From positions 119,101 to 183,100 of the forward strand of contig JAIEMN010000023.1 of NCBI GenBank assembly GCA_019752115.1: DNA of 64,000 bases. Reading direction: 5' to 3'. This stretch comes from Gemmatimonadaceae bacterium. GTDB taxonomy: Bacteria > Gemmatimonadota > Gemmatimonadetes > Gemmatimonadales > Gemmatimonadaceae. Each line of letters begins with the position of its first letter. The first letter of the stretch is position 1. The notes beneath the pieces are model-generated. The model worked only from the letters and a program-made list of their open reading frames with translations, was not told where the DNA came from and searched no databases. Below are positions 1 through 9,653 of the stretch, piece by piece. The translations under genes were made by a program, and so were the position numbers.

Positions 1-125
1 TCACCGGCACGCCGCTCACCCCGCTCGACGTGCAGCTCGTGCGCATCATCGACGAGGTCTACCTCGACGAGTATGCCCGAGCGATGGCGCCTGAGCCCAC
101 GGACGTTCCCCCGCTGGAGGCCTGA
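1..125 (+). CDS. 3' end of an unknown phage tail gene (partial)
   Basis: The window opens inside a coding frame that runs from base 3 to a TGA at 123-125. The 40 visible residues are acidic and end in MAPEPTDVPPLEA. The stop overlaps the ATG of the tape measure gene by one base (TGATG), which suggests translational coupling. A small gene directly upstream of a tape measure is often a tail assembly chaperone, but the visible part carries no recognisable motif, so no function is assigned. Confidence 0.6.
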   Translation, partial: TGTPLTPLDVQLVRIIDEVYLDEYARAMAPEPTDVPPLEA

Positions 126-3100
126 TGGCCAGTCTCGCACAGCTCGGGGTCGTCATTGACAGCGGTGGCGCCAAGAAGGGCGCCGGCGAAATCCGGCAGG
201 AGCTTGCGGCCGTCGGCACCGCGGCGAAGAGCACGGCGGCCGCGGTCGCGTCGGCGAGCAACACGGTCACGCAGAGCTTCGAAGAGCAGGTTCGGGCGCA
301 GCAGAAGGCGCAGGCCGAAGCCAACCGGCTGGCCAACGAGCAGCGCCGGCTGACGAACGTGCAGCGCGAGCATGCGGCCATCGCCCAGCAGGCGGCCGAG
401 CAGCAGGCTGCGGCAGCGGCCAAGGTCGCCGAGGCGGAAGAAAAGAAAGCGCGGGCAATCGCACTTGCCGAAGTGCAAGCGTACAAAATGGCGGCATCTA
501 TGCAGAAAGCCGCCGAAGATTTGGGGTTAGGGCATCATCAGGCGATGATGTTGCGCGGCAGCGTTACATCGCTCGCGACGTCGCTGACGGGTACTCTCGG
601 ACCAGCGAACACCCTCGCGTCAACGCTTGCTAGCTTCGCACTAGGGAATGCCGCGACCGTGGGCGTGATTGCCGGCATCGCCGCGATCGCCGCTGGATAT
701 GACGCGATCACCGCCGGCGCGCGTGAGGCGACGAAGGCGACGCAGGAGGCCATCAAGGCCTCCGACGAGCTACGCAAGAAGCAGCGGCAAGGCGCCACCG
801 GCGACCTCCCAGAGCAGACGCGCACGTTGTTGCGCGAGCAGGCCAAGGCGACGCGCGAGCTGGCCGACGCCCAGCGGAACCTCAACGAGCTACGCAACGT
901 CGGCTCCGCCACCGGTGCGAAGACCGGCGTGAGCGGGGCCGACCAGCAGGCGGCGGCCCTCGCGACCACCGCCGCGAAGATCAAGGACCTGCAGGATCGT
1001 ATCGCGACGAACCAGCGCGAGATCAACCGCGTCCTCGGTGAAGCGAACGCGGACTACTCGCGCGCGACGACTGAGCAGCTGGCGACGCTCGTCCGCAACA
1101 ACGCGGCCACCGTCAGCGAGCAGCAGCAGCTGCGGGATCGCCTGAAGAACCTGCAGGAGGACCTGCGGCAGAATGTCTCGATCGGCGGTGATCCTGCGGC
1201 CCGCGCGCGCCTCGTGTCGGACATCCAGACGATCAAGTCCGTCTACGATGCGCAGGGCAAGGCGGCTGCGAAGGCGGCGTCAGAGGAGGAGAAGTGGGGC
1301 GCCAAGGTCACCGCGATCTTTGCCGACGTGCAGCGGGTCGTCGACGAGTCGGAGGCGAAGCAGCGTGATGCGGTCAAGCGCACCCAGGAGCAGCGCGACA
1401 AGGCCTACGCGAGCATCGCCGAGTCCATCGTTGGGCGCCAGCGCGACATCGATGTCACGCGCGAGCAGATCGAGCAGCTGCAGGGCAACGCGAACGCCTA
1501 CGACGCCCTCGCCGAAGCACGGGCCGAGGAGAAGGCGGTCGCGGAAGCGCGCGCCAAGCTGCCGAAGGATGACACCCTTGATCCCGAGGTCGAGGCGCGC
1601 ATCCGGTCGCAGGTCAAGGAGTGGTACGAGCTCTCCCAGGCGCTGGCCGAGGCGAAGAAGCGGCGCGATGCGCTCTCGAGCTGGGACGGCTCCGATCCGT
1701 TCAAGATCCCCGACAAGACGAAGGACACGCGCGCGTGGAACGACGCGCTGAGCGAGGTCACGACGACGCTGCGGAAAATGTCCGGCGTGCTCAACGGCAC
1801 GGGGAGCGATGCGGTGAAGATGCTGGGCGCCATCACGGTGGCGGTCGAAGGGCTGATGAAGGCCCAGAAGCGCGCCGACGAGATGCGGAAGAACAACCAG
1901 AGCCTCTCGGGCGGTGAGCAGGTCGCGACGGCCGCCGGTGGCGTGGTGGGGGCGTTCGGTGGCGGCTACGCCGTCGGGTCGATGACGACGAGCAAGACCG
2001 GCGGCGCGCTGGCGGGCGCAGCCACGGGCGCACTGACCGGCGCCGCGGCGGGCTCGGTCATCCCGGTCATCGGCACGGCGGTTGGCGCCATCATCGGTGG
2101 GATCGTGGGCGGCATTGGTGGGCTCCTCGGGGCGGCCAACTCCGGGAAGCAGGCGGCCGCGCAGATGGCGATCGCGCAGCAGCAGCTGCAGAAGTCGCTC
2201 GAGGGGATCCGTGCCACCTTCGCCGGCGATTCGCTCTCGGCTGCCATCGCACAGGCCCGCTCGCAGTTTGACGACCTGCGCAAGGCGACCGAGGCCGCGT
2301 ACTCTGGCAAGAAGAACGAGGCCGAGCGGAACAAGGTCCTCGCCGAGCTGAACACCCTCGAAGCGCAGCGCATCGAGATCCTCAAGGCGCAGTATGCCGA
2401 AGCGCTCCGCCTGGCGAACCTCGACCTCGACGCGCGTCTTGCGGCCGCGCAGGGTCGCAGCGGTGAAGCGGACCGGATCCGCGAGCAGATCGCCGCGCAG
2501 AAGGAGCTCAACGCGGCCATCGACCAGTACGGCAAGGATTCCGCCTACGTCGAGAAGCTGCGCGAGGTGCAGGCGGCCGAGCAGGCGGCCGCTGATGCGG
2601 CGCGTCAGGCCGCCGAGGCCGAGAAGAAGCGGCAGCGCGAGGCCTTCGGGCTCGACCTCACGGCCCGCCGGCAGACCCTGAACGGCGACGATCGCGGGGC
2701 GTTCATCACGCGCCAGACGATCGCCAACAACTCGGCGCTCGCGCAGGCGCAGGAACTGGTTGCGGCCGGCACGATCACGGCCGAGATGTTCGAGCAGCTC
2801 AAGACGCTCCTCGGCGACGAGTTTACCAAGGCCCTGCAGGACTTCGACGCGGCGGCCGAGAAGGCCAAGCAGCAGGTGCAGGACGACCTCGCCGTGCGGG
2901 CGCTGGTGGCGCAGGGGCGCGACAAAGAGGCGGCCCAGCTGCGGCGCGACATCGCCAACCGCAACGAGCTGGCGAACATCACCGACGAGGCGGTGCGGGC
3001 GCAGATCCTGTACGTGCAGGGGCTGGAAGCGCAGGCGATTGCCACGGCGGAGGCCGCGGCGGCCGCCCAGGCGTATGCCGACAAGATCGCCGACATCGAC

Positions 3101-3874
3101 CGGCGGAAGATCGACGCCCTCAAGGTGGTGAATCCCGAGCTCGCCAAGGAGCTCGAGGCCAAGCAGGTCGAGATCGACCGCGCCAAGGAGCTGGCCGGCG
3201 CGACCGACGACGCGATGCGCGCGCGCCTCGAGGAGCTCTACGCGTTGCAGGATCAGGCCGCGGCCATGCAGGCGCTCGCCGAAAACATGGACAAGGCGAC
3301 CAAGGCCGCGCAGGACTTGGCCAACTTCAGCTCCGACCTTGAGACGCAGTGGCTACAGGCCACGGGTAAGACGTTCGAGGCGTCGGTGAAGGAGCTGAAC
3401 GACTGGCGCGAGACGATGCGGAAGAACGCGGCTGCCAACGGGCTCGCGAACGACCCGGTTACGCAGCAGAAGATCGACGACATCTACAACGCCAAGTACA
3501 ACAAGCTCGTCGCGGACACGATGAACGCTGCGACCCCGGCGGGCAGCAGTGCGGCGGGCGGGCCGCTCGACCCGTCGGTGCGGTACTCGAACGACCTCGC
3601 CTTCAACGCGACCAGCGAGTCCACCTCGCTCCGCCTGATCGACGTCGCGCTCTCGCAGCTCACCGTCCTGCGCAGCATCGACGGCAAGGTGGGGGGCGCG
3701 AACGGGGGCGGCGTCACGGTGCAGATCACGATCACGGGCACACCGCTCGTTGCGCAGACCCCACAGGAGCTGGCAAACAACCTCGCCACCCAGCTCGTGC
3801 CCGTGCTCGACGAGTATAGCGGGCGGAAGATCGGGGTCGAGAACCGCCGGCTCGGCACCACGGCGCTGACGTAA
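125..3874 (+). CDS. Phage tail tape measure protein
   Basis: This 1249-residue protein is the longest in the phage part and sits where a siphovirus tape measure is expected. Almost all of it is charged Ala/Glu/Gln/Arg-rich sequence typical of long coiled coils. It is interrupted by two hydrophobic stretches, at about residues 144-200 and 595-673; the second is Gly/Ala-rich and probably membrane-active. Tape measures fix tail length and help DNA cross the cell envelope. At the usual 0.15 nm per residue the tail would be near 190 nm (inference). The C-terminus is more globular (TITGTPLVAQTPQEL). Confidence 0.92.
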   Translation: MASLAQLGVVIDSGGAKKGAGEIRQELAAVGTAAKSTAAAVASASNTVTQSFEEQVRAQQKAQAEANRLANEQRRLTNVQREHAAIAQQAAEQQAAAAAKVAEAEEKKARAIALAEVQAYKMAASMQKAAEDLGLGHHQAMMLRGSVTSLATSLTGTLGPANTLASTLASFALGNAATVGVIAGIAAIAAGYDAITAGAREATKATQEAIKASDELRKKQRQGATGDLPEQTRTLLREQAKATRELADAQRNLNELRNVGSATGAKTGVSGADQQAAALATTAAKIKDLQDRIATNQREINRVLGEANADYSRATTEQLATLVRNNAATVSEQQQLRDRLKNLQEDLRQNVSIGGDPAARARLVSDIQTIKSVYDAQGKAAAKAASEEEKWGAKVTAIFADVQRVVDESEAKQRDAVKRTQEQRDKAYASIAESIVGRQRDIDVTREQIEQLQGNANAYDALAEARAEEKAVAEARAKLPKDDTLDPEVEARIRSQVKEWYELSQALAEAKKRRDALSSWDGSDPFKIPDKTKDTRAWNDALSEVTTTLRKMSGVLNGTGSDAVKMLGAITVAVEGLMKAQKRADEMRKNNQSLSGGEQVATAAGGVVGAFGGGYAVGSMTTSKTGGALAGAATGALTGAAAGSVIPVIGTAVGAIIGGIVGGIGGLLGAANSGKQAAAQMAIAQQQLQKSLEGIRATFAGDSLSAAIAQARSQFDDLRKATEAAYSGKKNEAERNKVLAELNTLEAQRIEILKAQYAEALRLANLDLDARLAAAQGRSGEADRIREQIAAQKELNAAIDQYGKDSAYVEKLREVQAAEQAAADAARQAAEAEKKRQREAFGLDLTARRQTLNGDDRGAFITRQTIANNSALAQAQELVAAGTITAEMFEQLKTLLGDEFTKALQDFDAAAEKAKQQVQDDLAVRALVAQGRDKEAAQLRRDIANRNELANITDEAVRAQILYVQGLEAQAIATAEAAAAAQAYADKIADIDRRKIDALKVVNPELAKELEAKQVEIDRAKELAGATDDAMRARLEELYALQDQAAAMQALAENMDKATKAAQDLANFSSDLETQWLQATGKTFEASVKELNDWRETMRKNAAANGLANDPVTQQKIDDIYNAKYNKLVADTMNAATPAGSSAAGGPLDPSVRYSNDLAFNATSESTSLRLIDVALSQLTVLRSIDGKVGGANGGGVTVQITITGTPLVAQTPQELANNLATQLVPVLDEYSGRKIGVENRRLGTTALT

Positions 3875-3875
3875 C

Positions 3876-6134
3876 ATGGCCCTCGCCGAGCTGGAGTACT
3901 GGTCGAACTACCCGCAGGCCGGGGGCGTCCGCTTGGGCGCCCTCTACCCACTCGCGTCGTGCACGATGACCGAGGCGATCGACGGCTCGGACGAGTGCCA
4001 GCTCTCGGGCCCGGACAGTGTCCTCCGCGTCGTCACGCGCGGCATGGTCATTCGTGCCACCGATGCCGTCGGCCGTCTCCGGGAGCATCGCATTCGCTCC
4101 CGCAAGCGGACGCTCGGGGACGGAATGCGCACGCTGATCGGCATCTCGCCGCGCGATGAACTCGGACGGGTCGGGCCGATTACGCAAACCGTGGGCGGCG
4201 TGACCTCGATCGATATCGCGGGCTCGCGCACGATCACGGGCTGGTGGACCGATATCGTGCAGCCCTTCCTCGCGGCCAAAGGCTACAGCTGGTTCATCCT
4301 GGGCACGGTGAGCTACACCGCGCCGGTCATCATCCCGGCAAGCACCACGGGCTATTCCCCGCTCTCTTGGCTGCGCCAGGTGGAGACCCTGACCGGCATA
4401 GAGACGCGCGTACGCCGCGTCTCGGACACGCAGTACGCCATTGACTTCCTCACGGCCATCGGCAGCACCGCGCCGATCATCGGCGTGGCGACGTCGCGGA
4501 ATCTCGTGGAGCTGGCGGAGACTGAGGAGGACGACGGGCAGGTCTCGGCCGTGATGCCGCTCGGTGACACCGTGGATGGCAAGCGTGCCACCCTGGGCGA
4601 GAATGCGTGGAAGCTTGGCACCATCCCCGGGAGTGCCCCGTATTGGGTGCCGCTCACGGATCCGGACGGCGGCGCTGGGCCGATCGCGTTCGATAGCCAG
4701 TTCGGCACTGGCTCGACCTCGCAGGGCGCGTACCTGCTCCTCAAGGACGCCACGGTCCTTCAGGTGCAGGACAGTCGCGCGAGCGACAACGCGGTGCTCC
4801 TCAGCGCGACCACCGGCCTCACGGCTGGCGATCTCGTCCAGTTCGTGAAGGACAGCAGCGCCACGCGTCTGCTCGAGCTCACCAATCCAGCGCTCACGGT
4901 CCGCAATGCCAAGGTCGGCGACTTCACGGGGCGCGGCGAGCGAAACCTTGTCCGTGACGGCGTCTTCTCCGCGTGGACTGACATTCAGACGCCAACCTTC
5001 TGGACCGCACGTAGCTCGGCGTGGCTGCAGCGGTATCCACGCACCAACCCGACGACGCTCTCGTGCAGTGCGACGCGCCTCGGAACGCCGGACAGTGGCG
5101 TGACGTGGAACTCGATCACGATCACGGGGGCCCCGGCCAACTTCATCTTCTATCGCGACGACTACTTGGTGCTCGGCGCGACGCAGGCCCGGGTGCGCGC
5201 GGCAGCGCAGATGAATGGGAGTGGCACCGGGACGGTCTTGATCGACGCGGCTTCCCTGGCATCGGGCACCCTCGCGTGCAGCCTGTGGTCCACCATCCTG
5301 ACGCGCCCCACGGCCTTTCCGAATGACGGGACCACCAATGACCTGCTGCGCTTTGGTGAGTTCAGCACCATCGGCTCCGCTGGCTTTGGCGGATCTGGAT
5401 TCGGCATGGGCACGCCTTCCGGACAGCTGGATGCCAATCTCCTGCACGCGGAGGCCTTGATCTACAAGGTGAAATACGTAGCGGGTTTGTCAGCGGTCTA
5501 TGCTGCGGCGGCCTTCACGTGCATCTCGAACAGTGCCTCGGTATCCAACCTCGACAGCGGTGGATCGCCCACAGACGACCCGTCGCTGATCTATACGCGC
5601 AAGCTGCCGGGCATTGTCATTCACAAGAACGGTGTGAACACCGCGACCGGCTACGCGATCGCGAGCACAACGTTGCCGGCAAACTCGACCGCCCATTACT
5701 CGCTGGCCTGTAGCACCACGATCAGCGCCGACACCCAGATCATGCTGCGCTGCTTCCCCGCGGCATCGACGGGCAACGGCGTAACGACCTATCTGCGCTG
5801 GGCCACGGTCTGGCTCGCGTCCTCGACCAACCCGGGGCCGATCAGCGACAGCGCCAAGGGCAACCTGCTCTGGCAGCGCGCCAATCGGGAACTCGTGGCC
5901 CGCGTGCTGAGCGTGCGCTCGCTCACCGTCACCCTGCGGGAGCTCGCCACGGTGGTCGGCTACGTCCCCGCTGCCGAATCGATCACGCTTGGCGGGACGC
6001 TCACGCTCGACGACCTCGGCATCAGCGTGCGCGTCGTGGCCGTGACCTTCGATCTCCTCGACCCGCAGAACACGCGGGTAACGCTCGACTCGCGCCCGCC
6101 CTCGCTGGTGCGCTACCTCGCCGAACGGGTGTGA
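3876..6134 (+). CDS. Tail-tip hub-like protein (Tal/baseplate hub type)
   Basis: The protein has 752 residues and starts 1 bp after the tape measure stop. Residues 1 to about 250 (TEAIDGSDECQLSGPDS, then RNLVELAETEEDDGQVSAVMP) and the end (LDDLGISVRVVAVTFDLLDPQ) have the style of hub proteins that anchor the tail tip. Between them lies about 400 residues of Ser/Thr/Gly-rich beta-type sequence that looks like an inserted adhesin module. The gene order tape measure, hub, Dit differs from the usual tape measure, Dit, hub. The assignment rests on position and sequence style, not on a catalytic motif. Confidence 0.6.
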   Translation: MALAELEYWSNYPQAGGVRLGALYPLASCTMTEAIDGSDECQLSGPDSVLRVVTRGMVIRATDAVGRLREHRIRSRKRTLGDGMRTLIGISPRDELGRVGPITQTVGGVTSIDIAGSRTITGWWTDIVQPFLAAKGYSWFILGTVSYTAPVIIPASTTGYSPLSWLRQVETLTGIETRVRRVSDTQYAIDFLTAIGSTAPIIGVATSRNLVELAETEEDDGQVSAVMPLGDTVDGKRATLGENAWKLGTIPGSAPYWVPLTDPDGGAGPIAFDSQFGTGSTSQGAYLLLKDATVLQVQDSRASDNAVLLSATTGLTAGDLVQFVKDSSATRLLELTNPALTVRNAKVGDFTGRGERNLVRDGVFSAWTDIQTPTFWTARSSAWLQRYPRTNPTTLSCSATRLGTPDSGVTWNSITITGAPANFIFYRDDYLVLGATQARVRAAAQMNGSGTGTVLIDAASLASGTLACSLWSTILTRPTAFPNDGTTNDLLRFGEFSTIGSAGFGGSGFGMGTPSGQLDANLLHAEALIYKVKYVAGLSAVYAAAAFTCISNSASVSNLDSGGSPTDDPSLIYTRKLPGIVIHKNGVNTATGYAIASTTLPANSTAHYSLACSTTISADTQIMLRCFPAASTGNGVTTYLRWATVWLASSTNPGPISDSAKGNLLWQRANRELVARVLSVRSLTVTLRELATVVGYVPAAESITLGGTLTLDDLGISVRVVAVTFDLLDPQNTRVTLDSRPPSLVRYLAERV

Positions 6135-6135
6135 C

Positions 6136-6942
6136 ATGAAGATCAACGGACAGACGGACACGAACCTCGGGCTCAAGCTCGTGAGCCTCTCCGGGTGGAT
6201 GGAGGGGCCGATGATGAATCGCAGCCTCACCGCCCTGCCGCAGGTGCTCGGCAGCGTCCCCGCCGGCTTTGCGACGGCGTCGCCGCGCCAGATCGAATGC
6301 ACGTTCCGCATCGACGCGGCGGGGCTGAGCGAGCGCGAGGCCAAAATGGCGACCGTGCAGGATGCCCTCGCCGGGCTCCTGCTGTTGTCGTTCGACGATC
6401 ACCCCACGCGGCTCATCCGGGCCGTCGCGACGAGCATTGTGGCCACCGGCATCACCGAGCGGGCCATCCTCATCGTGCCCTCGTTCACGGTGACGATCCG
6501 CTTCGTGGCGTGGGATCCCGCGTCGTACGACGAGGAGCCGTCGGTGATCAGCTTCGGCAGTGCGCCGAAGCCGATCCCCATGGGCACGCTGCCCTCCCCT
6601 GGCGTCGTGTTCATCACCGGGGCGCTGTCCGCCGGCAGCTCGCGCACCCTCACCTATCGCTCGTTCAACGGGATCGCGTACGGGTCGCTCACCCTCACGC
6701 CCCCGAGCTCGCCGGCGGAATCGCTCGGCGCGAACGACTGGCTCGAGGTGAACCTCCTCCGGCGCACGATCATCAAGTGCACCTCCGGCGGGACGCGCGC
6801 CTCGGTCTATCACTGGAAGACGGCGGGCGCGTGGTTCACGCTGGAGCCGGCCGACAGCTTCCGCACGAGCAGCATCTACCCGACGCTCGCGATCGATTCG
6901 GGCGCCGCGTCCTACGTCTATCGCCGCGCCTGGGCGCTCTGA
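6136..6942 (+). CDS. Distal tail protein (Dit / Sipho_tail family)
   Basis: The 268-residue protein has an N-terminal half like siphovirus distal tail proteins: NGQTDTNLGLKLVSLSGWME, then ITERAILIVPSFTVTIRFVAWDP, ending the first domain at about residue 140. A galectin-like C-terminal half follows (GSSRTLTYRSFNG, NDWLEVNLLRRTI). Dit rings connect the tail tube to the tip. It begins 1 bp after the preceding stop, in the same transcript. Confidence 0.72.
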   Translation: MKINGQTDTNLGLKLVSLSGWMEGPMMNRSLTALPQVLGSVPAGFATASPRQIECTFRIDAAGLSEREAKMATVQDALAGLLLLSFDDHPTRLIRAVATSIVATGITERAILIVPSFTVTIRFVAWDPASYDEEPSVISFGSAPKPIPMGTLPSPGVVFITGALSAGSSRTLTYRSFNGIAYGSLTLTPPSSPAESLGANDWLEVNLLRRTIIKCTSGGTRASVYHWKTAGAWFTLEPADSFRTSSIYPTLAIDSGAASYVYRRAWAL

Positions 6943-6951
6943 GGCCACGCC

Positions 6952-7710
6952 ATGTCCCTGTACGCGCCGTTTGGCGTCCCGATCCCCGCCTCGCCGCTCG
7001 AATCCGTCTCGCGCTGCCTGTTCCACCTCGCGGTGCAGTCGATCGAGTGGGATCCGTCGACCGGGGCGATCATCGCCGAGAGCGGGCACACCGGGCTCCT
7101 GACGCGGGCGGCCACGGCCTCGCCGATCGACATCAACGCGACGACCTACACCGCGCAGTATCACCAGCTCGCCTTCGAGGTTCGGCCGTTCCTGAACCCA
7201 GGCACGCGCGACACCGCAATGCTGCTCATGGGCGGCAGCGATGTGCTGCCGTTCGCCGCGCAGTTCCTGCCGACGCAGCTCTGCGGGCTGGCCGAGTTCG
7301 TCGAGACCACCGCCTGCGGCTTCCGCTTCAGCATCTCGAACGCGGCGGTGTCGGGGGCTTCGCTCGTCATCGATGCGTCGGGCGGGGTCTACCGCATCAC
7401 GCACAACAACGGGTCGGCGTCCGTCTCGGCGAGCATGGGGAGCGGCACCTCCGCCGGCGACCGGATCCAGCTCTACTGGTCGCTCGACAGCAGCGGCGTC
7501 GTCCAGCTCTGGCAGACCAAGCTCGGCGTCGGGCAGACGACGTCAGGAGCGTCGGGCGCGCCGTCGGGCGGACTGGCGGCCGCGTGGCCGGCCAGCACGA
7601 ACATCTATGTGAACAGCAACGGCACGGGCACCGTCGGCCAGATGGCGTTCCGCCGGCTCAAGATGCTGCCGACCGCGATCGACTTCACCAGCCTCCAGAC
7701 GGTGCGCTGA
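6952..7710 (+). CDS. Predicted tail-tip or adhesin protein
   Basis: The protein has 252 residues. It is beta-rich, with GGVYRITHNNGSASVSASMG and DRIQLYWSLDSSGVVQLWQT resembling concanavalin A/LamG-like jelly-roll strands, so it may bind a surface glycan. It lies directly after Dit, and its stop overlaps the next start (TGATG). I do not recognise a specific family; adhesin is an inference from position and composition. Confidence 0.5.
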   Translation: MSLYAPFGVPIPASPLESVSRCLFHLAVQSIEWDPSTGAIIAESGHTGLLTRAATASPIDINATTYTAQYHQLAFEVRPFLNPGTRDTAMLLMGGSDVLPFAAQFLPTQLCGLAEFVETTACGFRFSISNAAVSGASLVIDASGGVYRITHNNGSASVSASMGSGTSAGDRIQLYWSLDSSGVVQLWQTKLGVGQTTSGASGAPSGGLAAAWPASTNIYVNSNGTGTVGQMAFRRLKMLPTAIDFTSLQTVR

Positions 7711-8192
7711 TGCCCCTCGCCGTCTGCTTCCACGCCTCCACGCGGGCGCTGCTGGGCGTCTCTCCAACCACCGAGGATCTGCTCGCGCAGCTCGGCGGCA
7801 GCTACCCGCCACAGTCGATCACCACGGTACTCCCGGAGTGGGCGGACGTCCCGCCGGCGCCGTACGCGTGGGATCCGGCGCTCGCCAACTTCTCCCTGCC
7901 CAGGCGCACCGAGCTGCTCTCGCAGCAGCAGTTCATGGACCGGTGGGAGCTGTCCGGTGCAGGCCCGTGCATGGACCTCCTCTTCGCCCTGGAGGCCAAG
8001 GACTCCGCCGGCGGCGCCTACGCGCGGAAGGTGCTCACCCGCTTCCGCACGGCGCGCGGCATCGATCCGGCGGATCCCCGCACGGTGCAGCTCACGGACG
8101 CGCTGCTCGGCATGGGCCTCACCCAGTCGCCACCGCTGCTCACCAGCCAGCAGGCGGCCGACGCGCGCGCCGTCATCCTCGCGCCGCTGTGA
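7710..8192 (+). CDS. Phage protein of unknown function
   Basis: The 160-residue protein starts at the ATG overlapping the previous stop. It begins MPLAVCFHASTRALLG and includes LPEWADVPPAPYAWDPALAN. The C-terminal half, from residue 65, looks helical (LSQQQFMDRWEL to SQQAADARAVILAPL). The layout resembles small tail-tip accessory proteins that carry a short C-terminal helical domain, but no family is recognised. Confidence 0.5.
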   Translation: MPLAVCFHASTRALLGVSPTTEDLLAQLGGSYPPQSITTVLPEWADVPPAPYAWDPALANFSLPRRTELLSQQQFMDRWELSGAGPCMDLLFALEAKDSAGGAYARKVLTRFRTARGIDPADPRTVQLTDALLGMGLTQSPPLLTSQQAADARAVILAPL

Positions 8193-8542
8193 CGCCGCTC
8201 GCCACGCCAATCCGCGTCGAGTTCATCGGCGGGCGCAATGTGCGCGTGCTCGAGGCGATCACGTGGAGCGGGCCGTACCCGATGCGCATCCCCGCGGACT
8301 TCGTGTCGGACGGCGGCACGATCCCCGCGATCGCGTGGCCGGTCGTGGGCCATCCGTTCAGCGCGTCGGTGCTCATCGCGTATCTCCTGCATGACGCCGA
8401 TCTCGCGGCGGGGCACCCGTATCGCGAGGCCACCGCACGTCTGGATGCGCGACTCCGCGCGCTGCAGATCGCGCACGCGCGACGCTGGGCGATCGTGACC
8501 GCCGTGCGCGTGAACGGCTGGTTGCGCTCGCCGGCCGGCTGA
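8189..8542 (+). CDS. DUF1353 family phage protein
   Basis: The 117-residue protein starts at a GTG that overlaps the previous stop by four bases (GTGA). It carries the DUF1353 pattern: FVSDGGTIPAIAWPVVGHP at residues 38-56, then LLHDADLAAG. DUF1353 proteins are common in tailed phages next to tail-tip or lysis genes. Their biochemical role is unknown. Confidence 0.72.
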   Translation: MTPLATPIRVEFIGGRNVRVLEAITWSGPYPMRIPADFVSDGGTIPAIAWPVVGHPFSASVLIAYLLHDADLAAGHPYREATARLDARLRALQIAHARRWAIVTAVRVNGWLRSPAG

Positions 8543-8635
8543 GCGCGACGCCCGGCGCGGATGTGGGGACCCCATCCCCACAACATGGGCGCTGTTGGGT
8601 GGGCTGGTCTGGAGCGATACCGCACCTTGCGGCAT

Positions 8636-8884
8636 ATGACGCTCGACTTCGCCGCGATGCTCAGCGCCGTTGCCCTTGCCGGGGGCGCCATCTACTCCGC
8701 CGGACGCCTGAACGAACGGGTCGAACGCCACGAAGCGGACACCGTCCGTCGCTTGGAGTCGCTCGAAGAGGCGAACAGCACACGCATTACCCGTGAGGAG
8801 CTCGACGCTCGCTTCAGCGCGCTGAAGGGACAGCTCGACACCATCACGACGATGCTTACGAAACTCACGACCACCGGGGGGTGA
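8636..8884 (+). CDS. Small membrane protein with coiled coil (lysis block)
   Basis: The ATG at 8636 is preferred over an upstream start because it puts a hydrophobic segment at the N-terminus (MTLDFAAMLSAVALAGGAIY). The 82-residue product has one N-terminal membrane helix followed by a charged coiled coil (RLNERVERHEADTVRRLES). Its place just before a holin-like gene and the endolysin suggests a lysis accessory role. There is no clear ribosome site. Confidence 0.5.
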   Translation: MTLDFAAMLSAVALAGGAIYSAGRLNERVERHEADTVRRLESLEEANSTRITREELDARFSALKGQLDTITTMLTKLTTTGG

Positions 8885-8887
8885 TCT

Positions 8888-9133
8888 GTGCAGCTGTCCA
8901 AAGTGTGGGCCCTGTGGTTGCTGGTGTCCCAGGTGTTGAACGCGGCGGTCGCCGCGCTCTCGACGATCATCGCCGCGCCCACGCCCGACGGGCCGCTCGC
9001 GATCTGGAAGGCGAAGGCGCTGCTCATTCACGGCGCGATCGGCTTCGTGCTCGCGATCATGCAGGCCTTCGCCAAGTCGCTGACGGACGCAAACAACGAC
9101 GGCATCCCGGACATCTTCCAGGGCACGCCGTAA
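8888..9133 (+). CDS. Putative holin
   Basis: The 81-residue protein starts at GTG 8888. It has two hydrophobic helices, at about residues 7-30 (WALWLLVSQVLNAAVAALST) and 43-62 (KALLIHGAIGFVLAIMQAF), and a polar C-terminus. It directly precedes the endolysin gene. Holins make the membrane pores that release endolysin. The size, topology and position fit, but holins share little sequence, so the call is inferred. Confidence 0.6.
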   Translation: MQLSKVWALWLLVSQVLNAAVAALSTIIAAPTPDGPLAIWKAKALLIHGAIGFVLAIMQAFAKSLTDANNDGIPDIFQGTP

Positions 9134-9134
9134 C

Positions 9135-9653
9135 GTGGGCCGTCTCCCGCTCCCGCCCGCTGAGATCCCCGTCTGCCGCGACCTGCAGGTCCTGGCACCG
9201 GGCTTTCGGATGCGCCTCGACCTCGTGATCGATGACCTGCAGCGTGCAGGCTTCGATCCGATGGTCGTCGAGACGCTGCGGACGTCAGAGCGGCAGCGGT
9301 TCCTCTTCGGCTTCGGTCGCGACTACGACGACGGGCGCGGCGTGGTGACGCACTCGTCGGACTGCGACGAGACGTGGCACGGCTTCGGCCTCGCGGCGGA
9401 CATCATCAGCGCCTCGAAGCGCTGGGACGCGGCACCCGCCTTCTGGACGGCGCTCGGGGCGGCCTGCCGCATCCGGGGCCTCACGTGGGGCGGCGACTGG
9501 AACGGCAATGGCTCGAGCGACGATGAGCGCTTCGTCGATCGCCCGCACGTGCAGTTCGGTCCGCCGATGCGTCGCTCGCCCTCGCCGCGCGCCGCGCGCC
9601 TGCTCGCCGAGGGCGGGATGCCGGCCGTGTGGAAGGAAGTGGGGGCGCTGTGA
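9135..9653 (+). CDS. Endolysin, M15-type peptidoglycan endopeptidase
   Basis: The 172-residue protein starts at GTG 9135. It carries the M15C/VanY-like metallopeptidase pattern: LRTSERQ at 48-54, then TWHGFGLAADI (H82 and D89 as zinc ligands), TWGGDW at 117-122 and DRPHVQF (D135, H138). Such enzymes, for example the T5 endolysin, cut the L-Ala-D-Glu bond of peptidoglycan stem peptides. No signal peptide is visible, so it would need the neighbouring holin. Confidence 0.85.
   Translation: MGRLPLPPAEIPVCRDLQVLAPGFRMRLDLVIDDLQRAGFDPMVVETLRTSERQRFLFGFGRDYDDGRGVVTHSSDCDETWHGFGLAADIISASKRWDAAPAFWTALGAACRIRGLTWGGDWNGNGSSDDERFVDRPHVQFGPPMRRSPSPRAARLLAEGGMPAVWKEVGAL

Noticed and set aside
1..3830. TGTPL and LDEY-like similarity between the partial gene at 1-125 and the tape measure C-terminus
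   Set aside because: The match is only a few residues and could be chance; a duplication cannot be supported.
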